Source of the DNA: Prosapia bicincta
Taxonomy: Eukaryota > Arthropoda > Insecta > Hemiptera > Cercopidae
Assembly: GCA_036971475.1 (NCBI GenBank)
Contig: JBAIZL010000002.1
Location: forward strand, 22,227,067-22,291,066
Direction of reading: 5' to 3'
DNA: 64,000 nt
Shown here piece after piece: positions 1-12,539 of this stretch. The notes under the pieces were generated by a model that was not told where the DNA came from, did not search any database, and worked only from the letters and a program-made list of their open reading frames with translations. Both the position numbers and the translations under genes were made by a program. The stretch's first letter is position 1, and the number at the start of each line of letters is the position of its first letter.

Positions 1-1857
1 ATTCATTCACTCAAGTTCATAAATATTTTTAAAACCTGTAGTGGATGACACTTGATGTTATTACAGTTTAAAAAATATTAATTCAATACTTAAACCTAAT
101 AATGAATTAATTTTAATTTTGTATGGAAGAATAAGTTTTCAAAAAAGGGGCAAGGTTAGCAAAATAGTTATTTCTGATATAATCAGTAGAAATTTGGCAT
201 AAAATAAGTGACTACATACGATTTCATAAAACAGCTGATTTTATGTTATAGAAAAACTGTTTTAATGAGTAGGTTATGTTACTTTATTTATATTGATTGT
301 AATTATTTACTAAAAAGTAGAGAAAAAAAGTTTTCTTGTTGACCAATGTAGGAATTTATTTTTAAAATATGTTGTTTATATTACTTGTTTATTGTATAAT
401 AAACAACTTTACTACGGAAACAATACGTATACAGATATTTAAGCTCCCGCAAAAAAATGCCACACCACTAATAGATCGGTCACAAGTAAACTAAAATAAA
501 TCTTTCCGGGTCCGCTGCGGGGTAAGTAATAATAACCGGTATTGTCCTGGTCTGGGGTGGAATATGTCGTGAGGTAATCATAGGAATTAAGTGTCCATTC
601 TCATCCATATTTCATATAGAGGGTGGGGGTGCCATCTGGCTCATTTGCATCCCCTGCCGCCGGCGACTTTGTCTCATCGTTAATCATAATAAACCACACG
701 GCGTACCGCAAACCACCATCACAAGTGACGTCAAAGGGTTAAGCTGTAATTGGAGTTAGATTGGTGCGACAAATCTAAAGAATTAGCTTCATTGTAGGGG
801 CTCTGGATTCATCTGCTCTTGGACGTGCGTAAATCCTTTGCGTATTGAAAAACTCTTTCTACCCTTTTGTTGAAATTATCGCTGTTTTATTAATTAAATA
901 TTAAGGATTTTGTTAAATTTGCATATAAATACTGTAAATAATAGCAAAAATATGCCAAGCTACCTTTTAGATATCAATTAAAATCTATACTCGATCCGCT
1001 ACTTTGGGAAGCACAGTGTCATCTTTCTTTCGAGATCAGATAGCTAAATATGATGGTTCGGAATAACTGTCTAATATCTTTGCCTCTGAGAAGTGTAGCT
1101 AAAATCAAAGCAAGACTATGCTGACGTCAGAGTCTCTTTGTCATTCTAATGTAAGAAATAGTTGATATAATAACGATGATGAATTACTTATTGACCGAAT
1201 TCAACACGTTATGTTAACCAGCCTAACTACATCTACCAGAGGGAAAAGTACCAGCAGTTAAAAAAACCTTTCAAAGTATGATAAGGGGTGACATATATAA
1301 TACAACAGTATACAAATATGAATGAACGAGCCTTTGTATGCGCTACACTTGTCCCAAGCCAAACCGACGTCACATCTGGTGACAATATACGTGGCTGTTT
1401 TTCAATTGAGAACAATTAATAAAAAAAGTATTTACAATCAATTCCTACTTACGTCAACAAAGAGAAATTTTATTTTAATTACGTTTTATTAAATAATTAA
1501 AAGTAATATAAACTATGCGTTAAAACAGCCGTTCCACCACAATCTATAACATAAAATCAGCTGTTTTATGAAAACATATGTTATCACTTACTTTTAGCCA
1601 AATGGAAAGGAGTAACTATATTGCATATCTTGCCCCGTTAGTGAAAAGTTTTTCTCTCGTATAAAACAAAATTAATGAACTAAATTTAATTAATGATTAG
1701 AATTTAAAAAAAACTTTATTAACATTAAGTGTCATCCACTACAAGTTTAATAGAATGTATTAGAACTCAAGTGAATGAGTAAAAAGTATTAACGATTGAA
1801 AATTTAAAAAAAGATATAGGCCTATATATAGGAGAGTGTGAACTAATAGAAGGGATT
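1..1857. mobile_element. Long-TIR DNA element, left edge cut by the window
   Basis: Bases 1-375 reappear as an imperfect reverse complement at about 1430-1790. Both arms carry the ordered marks GTGGATGACACTTGATGTTA, AAAACAGCTGATTTTATGTT and GTAGGAATT. The right arm continues outward to about 1857 (GAAGGGATTGA), and the same outer sequence is seen in other copies in the window, so the left end lies beyond base 1. The interior (about 420-1420) is less AT-rich and holds no transposase-like frame; its 60-codon minus frame at 1233-1415 is not recognisable. Long inverted arms without a transposase suggest a non-autonomous or foldback-type DNA element. The superfamily is not identified. Confidence 0.65.
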
Positions 1858-2139
1858 GAAAAATACCCAATAGCTAGAATTAAAACGTTGAAGAAAAGCC
1901 AAATTTCTATTACATTTTTAAATGTTAATAACGGCTTCTTTTAATGAATGGTCAGCTGCTTGACGTATTTAAAGTAGGCCTATTGGATTGCATACAATTA
2001 TTGAAATAATAAAGACGTTCAAGAACTCGCCAAACAGTTAAGATAAGTAGGCTTTTCACTGGTTGGCTTGTCACTAAAGTGGTACAACTTGAAGTCTATA
2101 CAATAATATCTCATACTTCACAGTATTGCTACTCTGTAC

Positions 2140-3100
2140 GAGTGGCTTTCAAATGACCAAAATTCAACTAACCAAAACGAACGAAACTTTCAACTAACGA
2201 AAATACGCGACGTTCAACTAAACGAAAGTGCACGGACTTCAACTAACCAAAGTGCATGGACTTCAACTGATAGAAATGTTGATGGTTATCTTATTGCCGT
2301 TCCGACTATTTACAATTATAATAAGATACTTTACGATCTATGGAATAATAACTAAACTAAAGTGCACGGACATCAACTAACCAAAGTGCATGGACTTCAA
2401 CTGATAGAAATGTTGAGGGTTATCTTATTGCTGTTCCGACTATTTACAATTATAATAAGATACTATACGATTTATGGAATAATAACTAAACTAAAGTTCA
2501 CGGACTTTAACTAACCAAAGAACACGGACTTCAAATAACCAAAGTACGCGGACCTAAACCGAAAGAAATATTTAGGGGTTTCTTATTGCCTTTCCGACTA
2601 TTCAATTGTAATAAGATACTTTAATATCTATGGTCCAATCGAACCGATTAATATTGCTGCATTACATTTACTTTAACAACGATAAAATTAAACCGTAGTA
2701 TTTTGAAAAATAATATAAAGATAGTAATAAAAACTACTAAGTTTATATATTTACAGAAACATTACTTCCCATTTTGAACTTCACGTTGTACGATGAACGT
2801 GTCTTTTCTTTCAGTTGAAGTTCTTGTATTTTGGTTAGTTGAAGTCCGTGTACTTTGGTTAGTTGAAGTCCGTACACTTTGGTTAGTTGAAGTCCGTGCA
2901 CTTTGGTTAGTTGAAGTCCGTGCACTTTGGTTAGTTGAAATCCGTTGCCTTTGGTTAGTTGAAGTCCGTGCGCTTTGGTTAGTTGAAGTTCGTGCACATT
3001 GTATTATTTGAACATCGCGTATTATGGTTATTTGAAGGTTGCGTAAATTGTGTGCGAGCATTTTGGTTAGTTGAATTTTGGTCATTTAAAGTGGTTTCCT
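2140..3100. mobile_element. Foldback-type element with inverted 24-bp minisatellite arms
   Basis: The left arm (about 2148-2560) carries copies of a 24-bp unit read as AACCAAAGTGCACGGACTTC. The right arm (about 2800-3090) carries the reverse complement in roughly nine near-head-to-tail copies. The outermost parts pair as well: ATGACCAAAATTCAACTAAC at 2154 matches the reverse complement near 3062-3085. Inside the left arm a block of about 120 bp containing TTCCGACTATTTACAATTAT is duplicated near 2300 and 2420, with a shorter third copy near 2590. Inverted arms made of internal tandem repeats are the hallmark of foldback elements. Open frames here are repeat artefacts. Confidence 0.65.
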
Positions 3101-3109
3101 CTGTGTACA

Positions 3110-4680
3110 TGTGAGCCATAAGCTTCCTTGAACTCCAGACAAGGAGGGTTCACGTTCCTCCCTTAATCTATCTCTTATTTACAATCCTTTCGTAAACACA
3201 AACATTCTTAAAATCACACAGAAAAACTAAATTCCTGTCATGTTTGTCCCATATTTTTTAAATAATATTTTATGAACTTGTAATACGCAGTGATAACCAG
3301 TTCATCAAGTGGGAATCGCATTTTTGAACCAAACGGACGAGCCCTTTAACTGGATTCGAAACAGTTCCTTTCTTTATTCCATATTACAGTTTCGTATTTT
3401 ATTTCATTAGAGTGCAGACAATGTGGGCGTACAGGTCTCACGGACAAGCCTTTAAAGACAATCAGGCTTGATCCCCTGACAAATCGCCCAGTCACCCTCT
3501 TCGCACAATGAGACCTAATAATATTTCAATAATAAAAAGAAAGAATACAATCCGACATCTAATTTCTAACCCGCATATATTAAAAGTTATAGATTTGTGG
3601 GAAGGGAGGTGACGGGGTGAGTCATGTCACGGCACCCCTTCTCAATCTTAGTAATGTCATTACATGCCCCAAATTGCAACCCCCACCCGTTGGAACCTAT
3701 TAGCCTACTTGCGCGAACAATTTACTTGCAAATAAAGATGTCTGGTTTCGTGTTAGAGGAAGAAGCGGGCAATGCATCGTCGCGGATTACGTAAGTTCAT
3801 TAAAGTAAAAGAGTTTAGTACTTCCCTCGTAAAATTGAATCAGTCATTTAGAACCGTTCAGCGTCTGCACACTACTGCTAAAGTTATAAAAGCATTTGTT
3901 TGAGTAAAATAACTCCCAGATAGGCCTATATCAAGAGTCCCGTTGAAAGAATTGTTCCCTATGTAATTTCCACCATACTACGGACTACACATAAATAAAT
4001 TCGATGTCCCTTGAGTACTTATTAAATAGGGAATGAATTTAAATCATATTAGAGTCTTAATTATCCGAACCCCGTATAACCGAAATCCCAGTTAATCGAG
4101 GTAGTAACAAAAATATATACAATATGTCTATCGGCGTGAACTAAGATAAAAAACTTAAAATAGTTTTCATTTAGTGAACGTCCTTATTAATTTTGTATTT
4201 GTATTTTATTTTTATTTGAACGTTTTTTGTTTGCTAACACTGTAGGTACCTTTTTTCTCGACTTTGACCCCGTTTTAATTAATTTACCGTTTTCACGTCT
4301 CATCCGAGTTTCCTATTATCCGAAATACTCTCGGTCCCCATTATCTTGCGTCTAAATTTAAAACATTAGATTAGAATTTAATTTTCAAAATTTGGTTTCG
4401 GGAATTATGTATTCTTCCGGGAATGTCAAGCACCCCCCTCTACCAGAAAATGTTTTTGGCTGCACTAATTCCTAGATGTTACTAAATAAATGCGCCAAGA
4501 ATATAAATAGTTACTAAATAATTTTGGGTCTCATGGCATATCCACAATACATCTTTCATGACCTTCTAAAGTGGGAGGTTTTATCGTCTATAGATGTCAA
4601 AGAAAACAACTTCAACGTACACCATTCTGTATAAATAACTCATTTATATAAATTATCTAAAATATAATACATAAACTATA
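3110..4680. other. No gene recognised; possible pogo-like MITE remnant
   Basis: I see no gene or clear repeat array. Around 4045-4100 and 4300-4370 there are ATTATCCGAA-type motifs like those at the ends of pogo/Tigger-type elements in many insects. A proper inverted pair could not be shown, so this stays a weak suggestion. A short TA run occupies 4690-4713. Confidence 0.25.
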
Positions 4681-5239
4681 GAGAGAGTTATATATATATA
4701 TATATATATATATGTTTTCTTGTTAATAATAACACACTGAGAATTATTAATTATTTAAATTTTATTCGTTAATAAAACAATAAACTCCGATAGATGAATT
4801 TTGCAAAACGTTTTTAGGAGTGGAAAAATCCGAGCCTGGTTTTTCCCTGCTTCATTTTCTTATATAAAATATAGACCATTATGTAAAGTGAGATTTGTCC
4901 ATATTAAAATATTTAATTATGGTAAGAAATTCTATATTTTATTTTATCTTTGTAAAAAAGTAAATAAGTATACAAGAAAACGTGAGGTTTTATCTTTTAC
5001 TTGTCATTATTGAGGGATACTGCTTCTCTTGCCCCCAGATCCACTCATCACCACAATAAACAAACTACCTCACTCAGATATAATTGTTAGGGTAGAGGTT
5101 AGACGCGCTCCTACAACCCAGAGCCAGGGAGAGCTGTCATGTTTTTACTTTAACCCTATCCATATCAAATAATTCCTGCTTTTATTATAATTCACACAGG
5201 ATAGACACATTGTGCTGGGGATCCGAATGAGCCAACTTG

Positions 5240-5690
5240 TCATATACTATATTTTTCCCTTCCTCCAAGTAGCTCATACTCCCCCTATATACATCTGTTC
5301 AAATTTTCAATCGTTAATAAAATACCTCTTATTCATCCACTCAAGTTCAAATACATTTTTTTAAACTTGTAGGGAAAACACTTGATGTTAATAAAGTTTT
5401 TTTTCAAATAGGCCTATTAATTCATTAATTAAATTTAACAATGAATTAATTTTAATTATATATGGGAGAAAAACATTTCACAAAGGGGCAAGGTATGCAA
5501 TATAGTTATTTTCTCATTCCGCCTAAAATAACTGATACCATATGATTACATAAAACAGCTGATTTTATGTTATAGATTATGTGGTAGACTATCTGTTTTA
5601 ACGCATAGGTTGCGTTACTTTATTTATAATAATAGTAATTATTTAATAAAAAATTACAAAAACAAAAAAATGTTTTTGGTGGCCAAAGTA
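5240..5690 (+). mobile_element. Single-ended copy of the long-TIR family
   Basis: It carries the family's outer sequence (TTCAATCGTTAATAAAATAC near 5308), then CACTTGATGTTA, GGGGCAAGGTATGCAATATA, and the CAGCTG hairpin segment near 5556. No matching opposite arm was found nearby, so it is a fragment or solo end. There is no coding capacity. Confidence 0.6.
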
Positions 5691-6460
5691 GGAATTGATT
5701 TTAAACATTTTTGTTTATATTACATGTTTACCACTATAAGAGTTTTTCACCCCTAACGCATACTTAGTTAAAATATTTTGCTTGCTTAAATCTTAAGCCA
5801 AGCTCAGAAAGGTCAGTCCAGCAATTCTACAGATCTCCCCCAATGTCTAACTAGTTTCTTTACCACCTTCATAATATTTCACCCCAAACCTCCCTTAATA
5901 AAAGCGATATTTTCATCTCTAAACTACGAATTCCTTAACCGCTGAAGTCATTGCAGCAAAATAAATTTCGCATTATAGCATATTTTCCCTTGTAGAATCC
6001 AACGTAGCCTATGACACATATTTCCACGGTTTCGTCACTAGAGTTTTCCAGGATGATGATCTTGAACCCCCAAAACCTCCGTCAGATACGGCCATTGTGA
6101 TAACCTTAAACGTTGCCGGCAGGATTTTAAAACAAACACATTTTTCCTATACCACGGTAATCTACCAATATTTTACTCATTTCTTTACCACTTTCATAAC
6201 TTTGCCTCACAAACCTGTCTCATTAAACTAATATTATTGGTTAAGCTGTATTCTGCTCGGATGGAGCCTGCAACGTATTGTACACTTCAAAATGATTGCT
6301 CGTATTTAGACCCAGTAGATTACCAGTAGGATCCCAAACTAACACATTAAGACCTATTATAGTACCACTGAGACCTCTTCTGATCTAAGTAAAACTCAAT
6401 TTTTGATTACCTTTATAGAGTATTCCTATACAATTCTGACCAACCTAACCACCCAGATGA

Positions 6461-6564
6461 TGCTTAAAAAAGGAATTCGTCTACATTCTTCAAAGATTCC
6501 TTATCATGTTTATGCTTAAAAAAGGAATTCGTCTACATTCTTCAAAGATTCCTTATCATGTAAA
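6461..6564. repeat. 52-bp tandem duplication
   Basis: Two adjacent, essentially identical 52-bp copies start at 6461 and 6513, each beginning TGCTTAAAAAAGGAATTCGT and ending TTATCATGT. It looks like a recent local duplication in otherwise unremarkable sequence. Confidence 0.8.
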
Positions 6565-6734
6565 CTTCACATTTAATAGCCAAACTATACGCCAGATAAA
6601 AATAATATTTTGGTTTTTTAAATTAAAAAATAATGCACATTAGTTCTTATTAAACTAATAACAATTTCTTATTTTATACGAGGTCTTATTTTGACTGGGT
6701 AATATTATATGTTTGCGCGGAAATAAAATCACCT

Positions 6735-6885
6735 TATTCATTAAGTAAGTCATGTCACGGGACGCTTTTTTATAGCCTTAATAAGTGATAATATATGATT
6801 TCATATTACAGCTGGCTTTATGTTATAGGTTATGTGGTGGAACAGCTGTTTTAACACGTAGGCTATGTTAATTTGTTGTACATTT
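6735..6885 (+). mobile_element. Internal fragment of the long-TIR family
   Basis: The segment AAGTGATAATATATGATTTC, then the CAGCTG hairpin part and GGTGGAACAGCTGTTTTAAC, matches the interior of the family arm. The 107-bp hairpin begins directly after it, so the hairpin element may have inserted into or beside this copy. Confidence 0.5.
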
Positions 6886-6918
6886 ACTATTTATTAGGAA
6901 TATACTGTGGTTGAATTT

Positions 6919-7134
6919 AATAATAAATACACAAAAACCTCTTAACCACAAACTTTCTTTAATTTACCCTAATGTACATTTCAGTTACAAAGTAACCATC
7001 CTCAGAGGGATAACATACAAAGACTCCAGTCTTTGTATGTTATCCCTCTGAGGATGGTTACTTTGTAACTGAAATGTACATTAGGGTAAATTAAAGGAAG
7101 TTTGTGGTTAAGAGGTTTTTGTGTATTTATTATT
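6919..7134. repeat. Near-perfect hairpin, 107-bp arms
   Basis: Bases 6919-7025 are the reverse complement of 7028-7134 with one mismatch noticed (TTTCTTT against AAGGAAG) and only CC (7026-7027) as a loop. The symmetry stops sharply at 6918/7135. TTGTTGTACATT occurs on the left (about 6872) and TTGTTGTACATT-like sequence on the right (7134), which may be a target duplication. It is probably a hairpin MITE or a head-to-head retroelement tail. It is non-coding. Confidence 0.85.
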
Positions 7135-7139
7135 GTTGT

Positions 7140-8850
7140 ACATTATTAATGTCCAAGTTAAAATGATATTATTAATTTTAAAAAATATATAATTATTAAT
7201 ACTTCGATAATTCTTACTATAATTTATTCAATATAAAAATTTCGAGTTATAATTTACATTCCAACGTTTGAGAATGAAAACGTTCTCGGTTGCGTTTGAC
7301 ACTTTTTTAAAGCTGACGTAGATTGGTTCAAATAACTTTTATTCACCAAATTTTTAAACACCTAATAAGAGTTTTCTATTAACCAAATTAATTGACTATA
7401 TCTACATTACATAGATCATAATAAAACCTCTATTACGTACATTCCATAAATGGAGTATTCGCCTCTGCACCTGGGCGCCCATACACACGGGCAGGGGGGC
7501 CGTGGCACCCCTAGCTCCCAGAAAAATATAAATTAAAATTATTAAGACTTTCGTACAAATATTTCTTTTTTATTTTCAGCTGATGTGGAAGAACTATACT
7601 TTAATTAAAATAAAATTTCACGGTATTAACAATATAAATAAGTACATAGTATATTTATGCGATTCTGCTATATTAACATCTTGACTGAACGAAGTAGGTT
7701 TTAAGTCAGAAACTATCGTATATCCATATTATGTGATTATGTCAATATGGACCAGTTAACGGTTGCGTCAATAAAAAAAAAAAAAAAACAGTTAAACAGG
7801 ACACGACTAATATCCTAGACGCTGACACAGCGAGCCAGCTATCCCAATGATAAGGAAAGTGTGACAGGAAGGACAACCTAGGCCCTTCCGACTGACCCTG
7901 CATTTCTTCTCTGTTGCATGTCATCTAGACATCTACGTTTGACATTGTAGTACTGTATTGGGTGCAAGTAGGAAGCAGGGAGACTATATATTGACTATAG
8001 TGTACGGTACCGTGTTACGATTTACAAAATTGATAAATTATTAGCCTAATTGGTAAGTGAAAACATTTTCTAATAACGAAACATAACAAACGTCAAGTAC
8101 GTTTAAACAACTTGTGTTATTAAATTCTCTATTTGATTATTTGAATAGTTTCGTGACACATGTTTGTTTCAACCGGAACAGTTCTTGTTTGTTCAACTTA
8201 TATATTTTTTCTTACTTATTTATTATACTTACTTATATATTTTCAACTTATTGTTTTTCTTGTTTGTTTAAGTTTAAGAGATGTACCCTACACCCTACAC
8301 TACCACCCTTTTGTTCTACTATAGGACTCATACTAATGCCTATGCCAGTGAAAAACTTTTACTTTGTTACTTCTTTATTCATAACATAAAACAAAACAAG
8401 GGAAAAACAAACCATTTATGAAGTAGGTCTAATAATAATTGATCTAATACAAGGATTTGCATAGTACTATAATTTAACTTTATACACTCCAATATTATTT
8501 CAACCCATTTACCCATACATTCATATTCTACTAATATAGCCATACTATAGGGGCGTTTCCTTTTATCTCGGAGCTTTTTATTAATTTTTTAGTATTTTAA
8601 GTAATAAAGATTCACTCGTTTTATAAAAAAATAAATTAATCGATACAAAAAAGCCTGTACAAATTAGAAGTTTCGAATTTTCTAAAGTACCTTAAAACTC
8701 ACCATTTTAAACCTAATTTTTCAAAATTTCACCGGACCCTCTTCTCATGGAGGGAATCCCATTCCCCCAGGTATCAGATATGGCCTCCTCTATAAAATTA
8801 TACATGGGCGCCCATGCTGCCGGTCAGTTCTACTTATTGTGACATTGTAA
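7140..8850. other. No gene recognised
   Basis: AT-rich sequence with an A16 run at 7772-7787 after CAATAA, possibly the tail of an old retroposed transcript on the plus strand. Frames at 7742-7924 (minus) and 8114-8389 (plus) show no domain, splice context or composition supporting a gene. Confidence 0.4.
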
Positions 8851-8854
8851 TTAT

Positions 8855-9260
8855 ATTCCTTCAATTAGTTGACACCTGATTATGTATTTATCTTGTACAA
8901 ATTTCCAATCGTAAATAATTTTTAAACTTGTAGTGGATCACACTTGATGTTAATACAGTATTTTCAAATATTGATTCATTAATTAAGTTTATGGATCAAT
9001 TAGTTTTATACGGGGAAAAACATTTCACAAAGGGCAACTTATGCAATAAACTTATGTCATCCCATTTGGCTTAAAATAAGTGATAACATATGATTTTATA
9101 AAATACCTGATATTATGTTATAGGGTATGTGGTAGGACAGCTGTTTTTACACATAGGTTTACTTTATTTATATTAATTGTAATTGTTTGATAAAAAGTAT
9201 CACAATTTTTTTTCTGTGTTGATTTAATTGGGAATTAATTATAAAAGTTTTGTTTACATT
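8855..9260 (+). mobile_element. Single-ended copy of the long-TIR family
   Basis: The outer motif TTCAATTAGTTGACACC, then TTGTAGTGGATCACACTTG, the AAGTGATAACATATGATTTT segment and GGACAGCTGTTTTTACACAT match the family arm in order. No opposite arm is visible close by. Confidence 0.6.
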
Positions 9261-11625
9261 ACTTGGTTTCTTATTAATTTTTCCATTGACTTCTTTAGGT
9301 AAAAACATTATTATAGATTTCAATATCTAAGTTTTCTGGGTTTGTGTTATGTATTAATTTTGTTTATATTTATTCTAAATGCTTTTAGTTATTTAATGCT
9401 TACAATTCTTCAGACCATGCGAAATAAAACAATATTCAAATTTAATTTTCTTTTATATGACTTTTACAAACATAATTACAATTTGGGAAAATATTCTTAA
9501 AGAAACATTTTCTATTTCTGAACGTAATTTTGTTTGCTTGTTTTCACGAACTTGAAGATCATCTTTCAGCGAACGCTTCATACCCCTGTGTGAATACAGC
9601 TTATTAAAGAGCAGAACAGCTGATACTATCAGACCGGATTTCTTGTCTGATTCATCTGATAACATTAACAAGGGCTGCGTTAGTGTATTTAATATAATTG
9701 TGCACATTTTTATAAAAACGCGTGCTTTCTGACTTTTGCGCTTTAAAGTTTCATTGCTGTCATGTACAAAAAGTCGAGGCCTAATTTTGACTGCATATCG
9801 TTCTGATAGCCTTATTTACACGTTCAAACTGGAATATTTTGCTTGGATGAAATTATGGTGTTTTGTAATATTTTCTGGCATTATATGTCTATACGTGTGT
9901 AGAGAAAGTGTCTCAAGTTTAGCAAATATAGCCTCACAGAGTAGGCCATATTTAGCGTCTGGCTCTTGTTATTTTTTGTTATTTGATTTTTCATGAAAAC
10001 GTTTAGTGTATGGCTTGCATTCGGCTTCTCTTTTTCTCGTTAGCGCTCAATCTTCGCAAACACTGTGACTCTATTTAGATACATTAACAATTTTATATTT
10101 TTATTTAATGTCTGTTAATAGTGATTAATTTTTTATATAAGCTAATGGCAGATCAAAGACAATTAATTAATTATTACAGACAATTAATGGTAAAAAGCAT
10201 GAATTATTTGTGTGTGATTTGGCATTAGCCTATATAACAAAATTTTATATTTATAAAAGAACTGACAGATTTATGTATAATGCTAACTGACCGAATCAGA
10301 ATCATCTCATTCCCTTCACTATAATAAATACAGGCTTGAAATTTGGGATGGGGGCTTCGTTTGGTAAAGCAGAAGCTTGTTCAGGAGGGATTTTGTAAGA
10401 TTTTAATATCGTTTGCGCCAAAATAAACAGTACTGAAACGCTTGTAAGGTTATATTTTATATTATTTACAAACACATACAAATCATAAAAAGGTAAATCG
10501 GTTAGACTCGTTTATATACGTTTCCTACGTTCTATTGGAGGGAAAAATCGCACAGGTTTTGAAGGTTTTGCTTAATTTTGGTGAATAGGGGTTGTTTCAT
10601 AATTGTTATACAGGTGGTTATTTTTTCCTGTAGTTGAACGATGGAGGTTGGTGGATAGATCACGAAACATGATCTATATGTCCTGCGTTTAATTTGAGGC
10701 AACATTCGTACTGTCTCGAAGGCTTTGCATCATTTTGGTGAAGAGGGGTTGTAAGGTCTTATGAGCGAAAATAATTTTCTACGATAAAAATTTTCTCCGC
10801 AATAGTCACCACCATGTCAGCAAAAGCTAACCTCAAATGAATTACGTCAACAATGAAATTAATGAATATGCGGCAACAATCAAAAGTCGCTGCAGCTGAT
10901 CGAGAAGGCAACTACAGTTGATTCAATTTCAGTACTGTTTATTTTGGAGCATACGGTAATATTATAATTATTTCTTGGAACAGCTGTAGTTACTAACTCA
11001 CGTAAGCTATCAGCTGTTTCAAATTTGATGAATTAACTAGGTTAAGTAAGTATATAACTTATATTTATTGTATAAATACAATCTGTATAGTAAATGGTAA
11101 TGGCAACTTTATAAATCATGCTATAATTCCATAAGTGGGTGATTTAGCTTTTATTTTTCCATCTTTATCTTACATCATATAAAGATGGGAATGAGTTTGG
11201 TTCTTTCCATAATATTGTCTAGATAAACAGATTTTCTTTACTGGTTTCATTTTCCTCTTGCACAAAGCGTTAATTATCTTATACAGTTAGTGCATAAAAA
11301 TGACGTGCTCGTAAAGCGCGCACGTGCTAGTGATCGCGCCGACACTTAGTTTATCTAATCCCGCCACTATCGGCTGCAGCTAATAGACGCTAAAGCTCTT
11401 TGATCAGCCGCCATATTGTCTTACAATTAGTGACTTTTTAAATTCGTGCTCGATTAGGTCGTGAGTAGATAGGCGGAAGTGTTTCCCAAACCCGCCAGAT
11501 GTGCGGGGAGGCGTCCAAAGCCTTTGTAGACTTTTACATATTTGTGAAATCTGTAGGGGTTTTATTGTAAATGCGTGTGGCATTGAACACGCTATGTGCG
11601 TTAAATGAACATTAAATGAAGATAC
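9260..11625. other. No gene recognised
   Basis: No supported gene. A minus frame at 9453-9707 has a charged stretch, but no domain or flanking gene structure. A diverged pair of short direct repeats, TTTTGGTGAATAGGGGTTGT near 10576 and TTTTGGTGAAGAGGGGTTGT near 10732, suggests an old local duplication. Confidence 0.35.
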
Positions 11626-11626
11626 A

Positions 11627-11630
<4 letters not shown>

Positions 11631-11690
<60 letters not shown>
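11631..11690. repeat. (AT)n microsatellite
   Basis: Thirty uninterrupted AT dinucleotides immediately left of the large palindrome. Its partner array lies immediately right of the palindrome. Confidence 0.95.
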
Positions 11691-11692
<2 letters not shown>

Positions 11693-11733
11693 ATATTTTA
11701 CGTTGCCCATTATTTTTCCGTTGCACTGACTTT

Positions 11734-12481
11734 ATGAAGTTAATATATTACTATTATAAACACTTTTATCCACCACTAAGTGCAATAATTTTACCTTGTG
11801 TGATGAGGCACCTTTAGGTCGCTTGACTATTGTCGAATCACTGATTAATTTTTCTCTCTTTTTCTGGTGTGTATGTTCGGTCCGTGATGTTGGTATTTGT
11901 TGATGTTACACGCATTTTCTCTTGAGTTGCGTGTATAATGTTTTTGAATTGTAAGTCTTCTGTATATGTTGTCTGTTACTTAATTAAATTGTTGTGTATG
12001 TTTTTATAAATGTGGTATTTTTCTAGTGAGTTTAATTCAATTGGGTTATTACTTATTTCAAGTATGGTTAGGCTATTTTCGTAATTTGTTATTTCATGTT
12101 TATGTTATATTATTACATTACATGAAATAACAAATTACGAAAATAACCTAACCATACTTGAAATAAATAATAACCCAACAGAATTAAACTCACTAGAAAA
12201 AAACCCATATTTATAAAAGCATACACAACAATTTAATGAACCTACAGACAACATATACAGAAGACATACTATTCAAAAACATTATTCACGTAACTCAAGA
12301 GAAAATGCGTGTAACGTCGACAAATACCAACATCACAGACCGAACATCTACACCAGAAAAATAGAGAAAAATAATTCAGTGATTCGACAATGGTCAAGTG
12401 ACCGAAAGGTGCCTCATCACATAAGGTAAAATTAATGCACTTAGTGGTGGATAAATGTATTTACAATAGTAATATATTAAC

Positions 12482-12486
<5 letters not shown>
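11734..12486. repeat. Large palindrome, about 365-bp arms, inside an AT microsatellite
   Basis: The left arm 11734-12098 is the imperfect reverse complement of 12121-12486, with a 22-base AT-rich loop. Arms agree across their length, for example ATGAAGTTAATATATTACTA against TAGTAATATATTAACTTCAT, and GTGATGAGGCACCTTTAGGT against its complement near 12405. Divergence of some percent suggests moderate age. The right arm read on plus gives a broken peptide-like frame that could be the tail of a retroelement polyprotein, so two head-to-head LINE tails are possible. This is not firm. Confidence 0.8.

Positions 12487-12534
<48 letters not shown>
12484..12534. repeat. (AT)n microsatellite
   Basis: About 25 AT dinucleotides directly after the right arm of the palindrome. 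With the array at 11631 it brackets the palindrome, as if the element landed inside one AT tract. Confidence 0.95.
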
Positions 12535-12536
<2 letters not shown>

Positions 12537-12539
12537 AAA

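Noticed and set aside
2743..3085. Overlapping repeat-rich frames on both strands
   Set aside because: They are translations of the 24-bp unit (a multiple of three), as expected for any such minisatellite.
4045..4370. Pogo/Tigger-like terminal motifs (ATTATCCGAA)
   Set aside because: The motifs recur in the same orientation, and a terminal inverted pair could not be demonstrated by eye.
9453..9707. 84-codon minus frame with a charged helix-like stretch
   Set aside because: No family recognised, no splice partners, and it lies in transposon-rich sequence. It might be a transposase remnant, but that cannot be supported.
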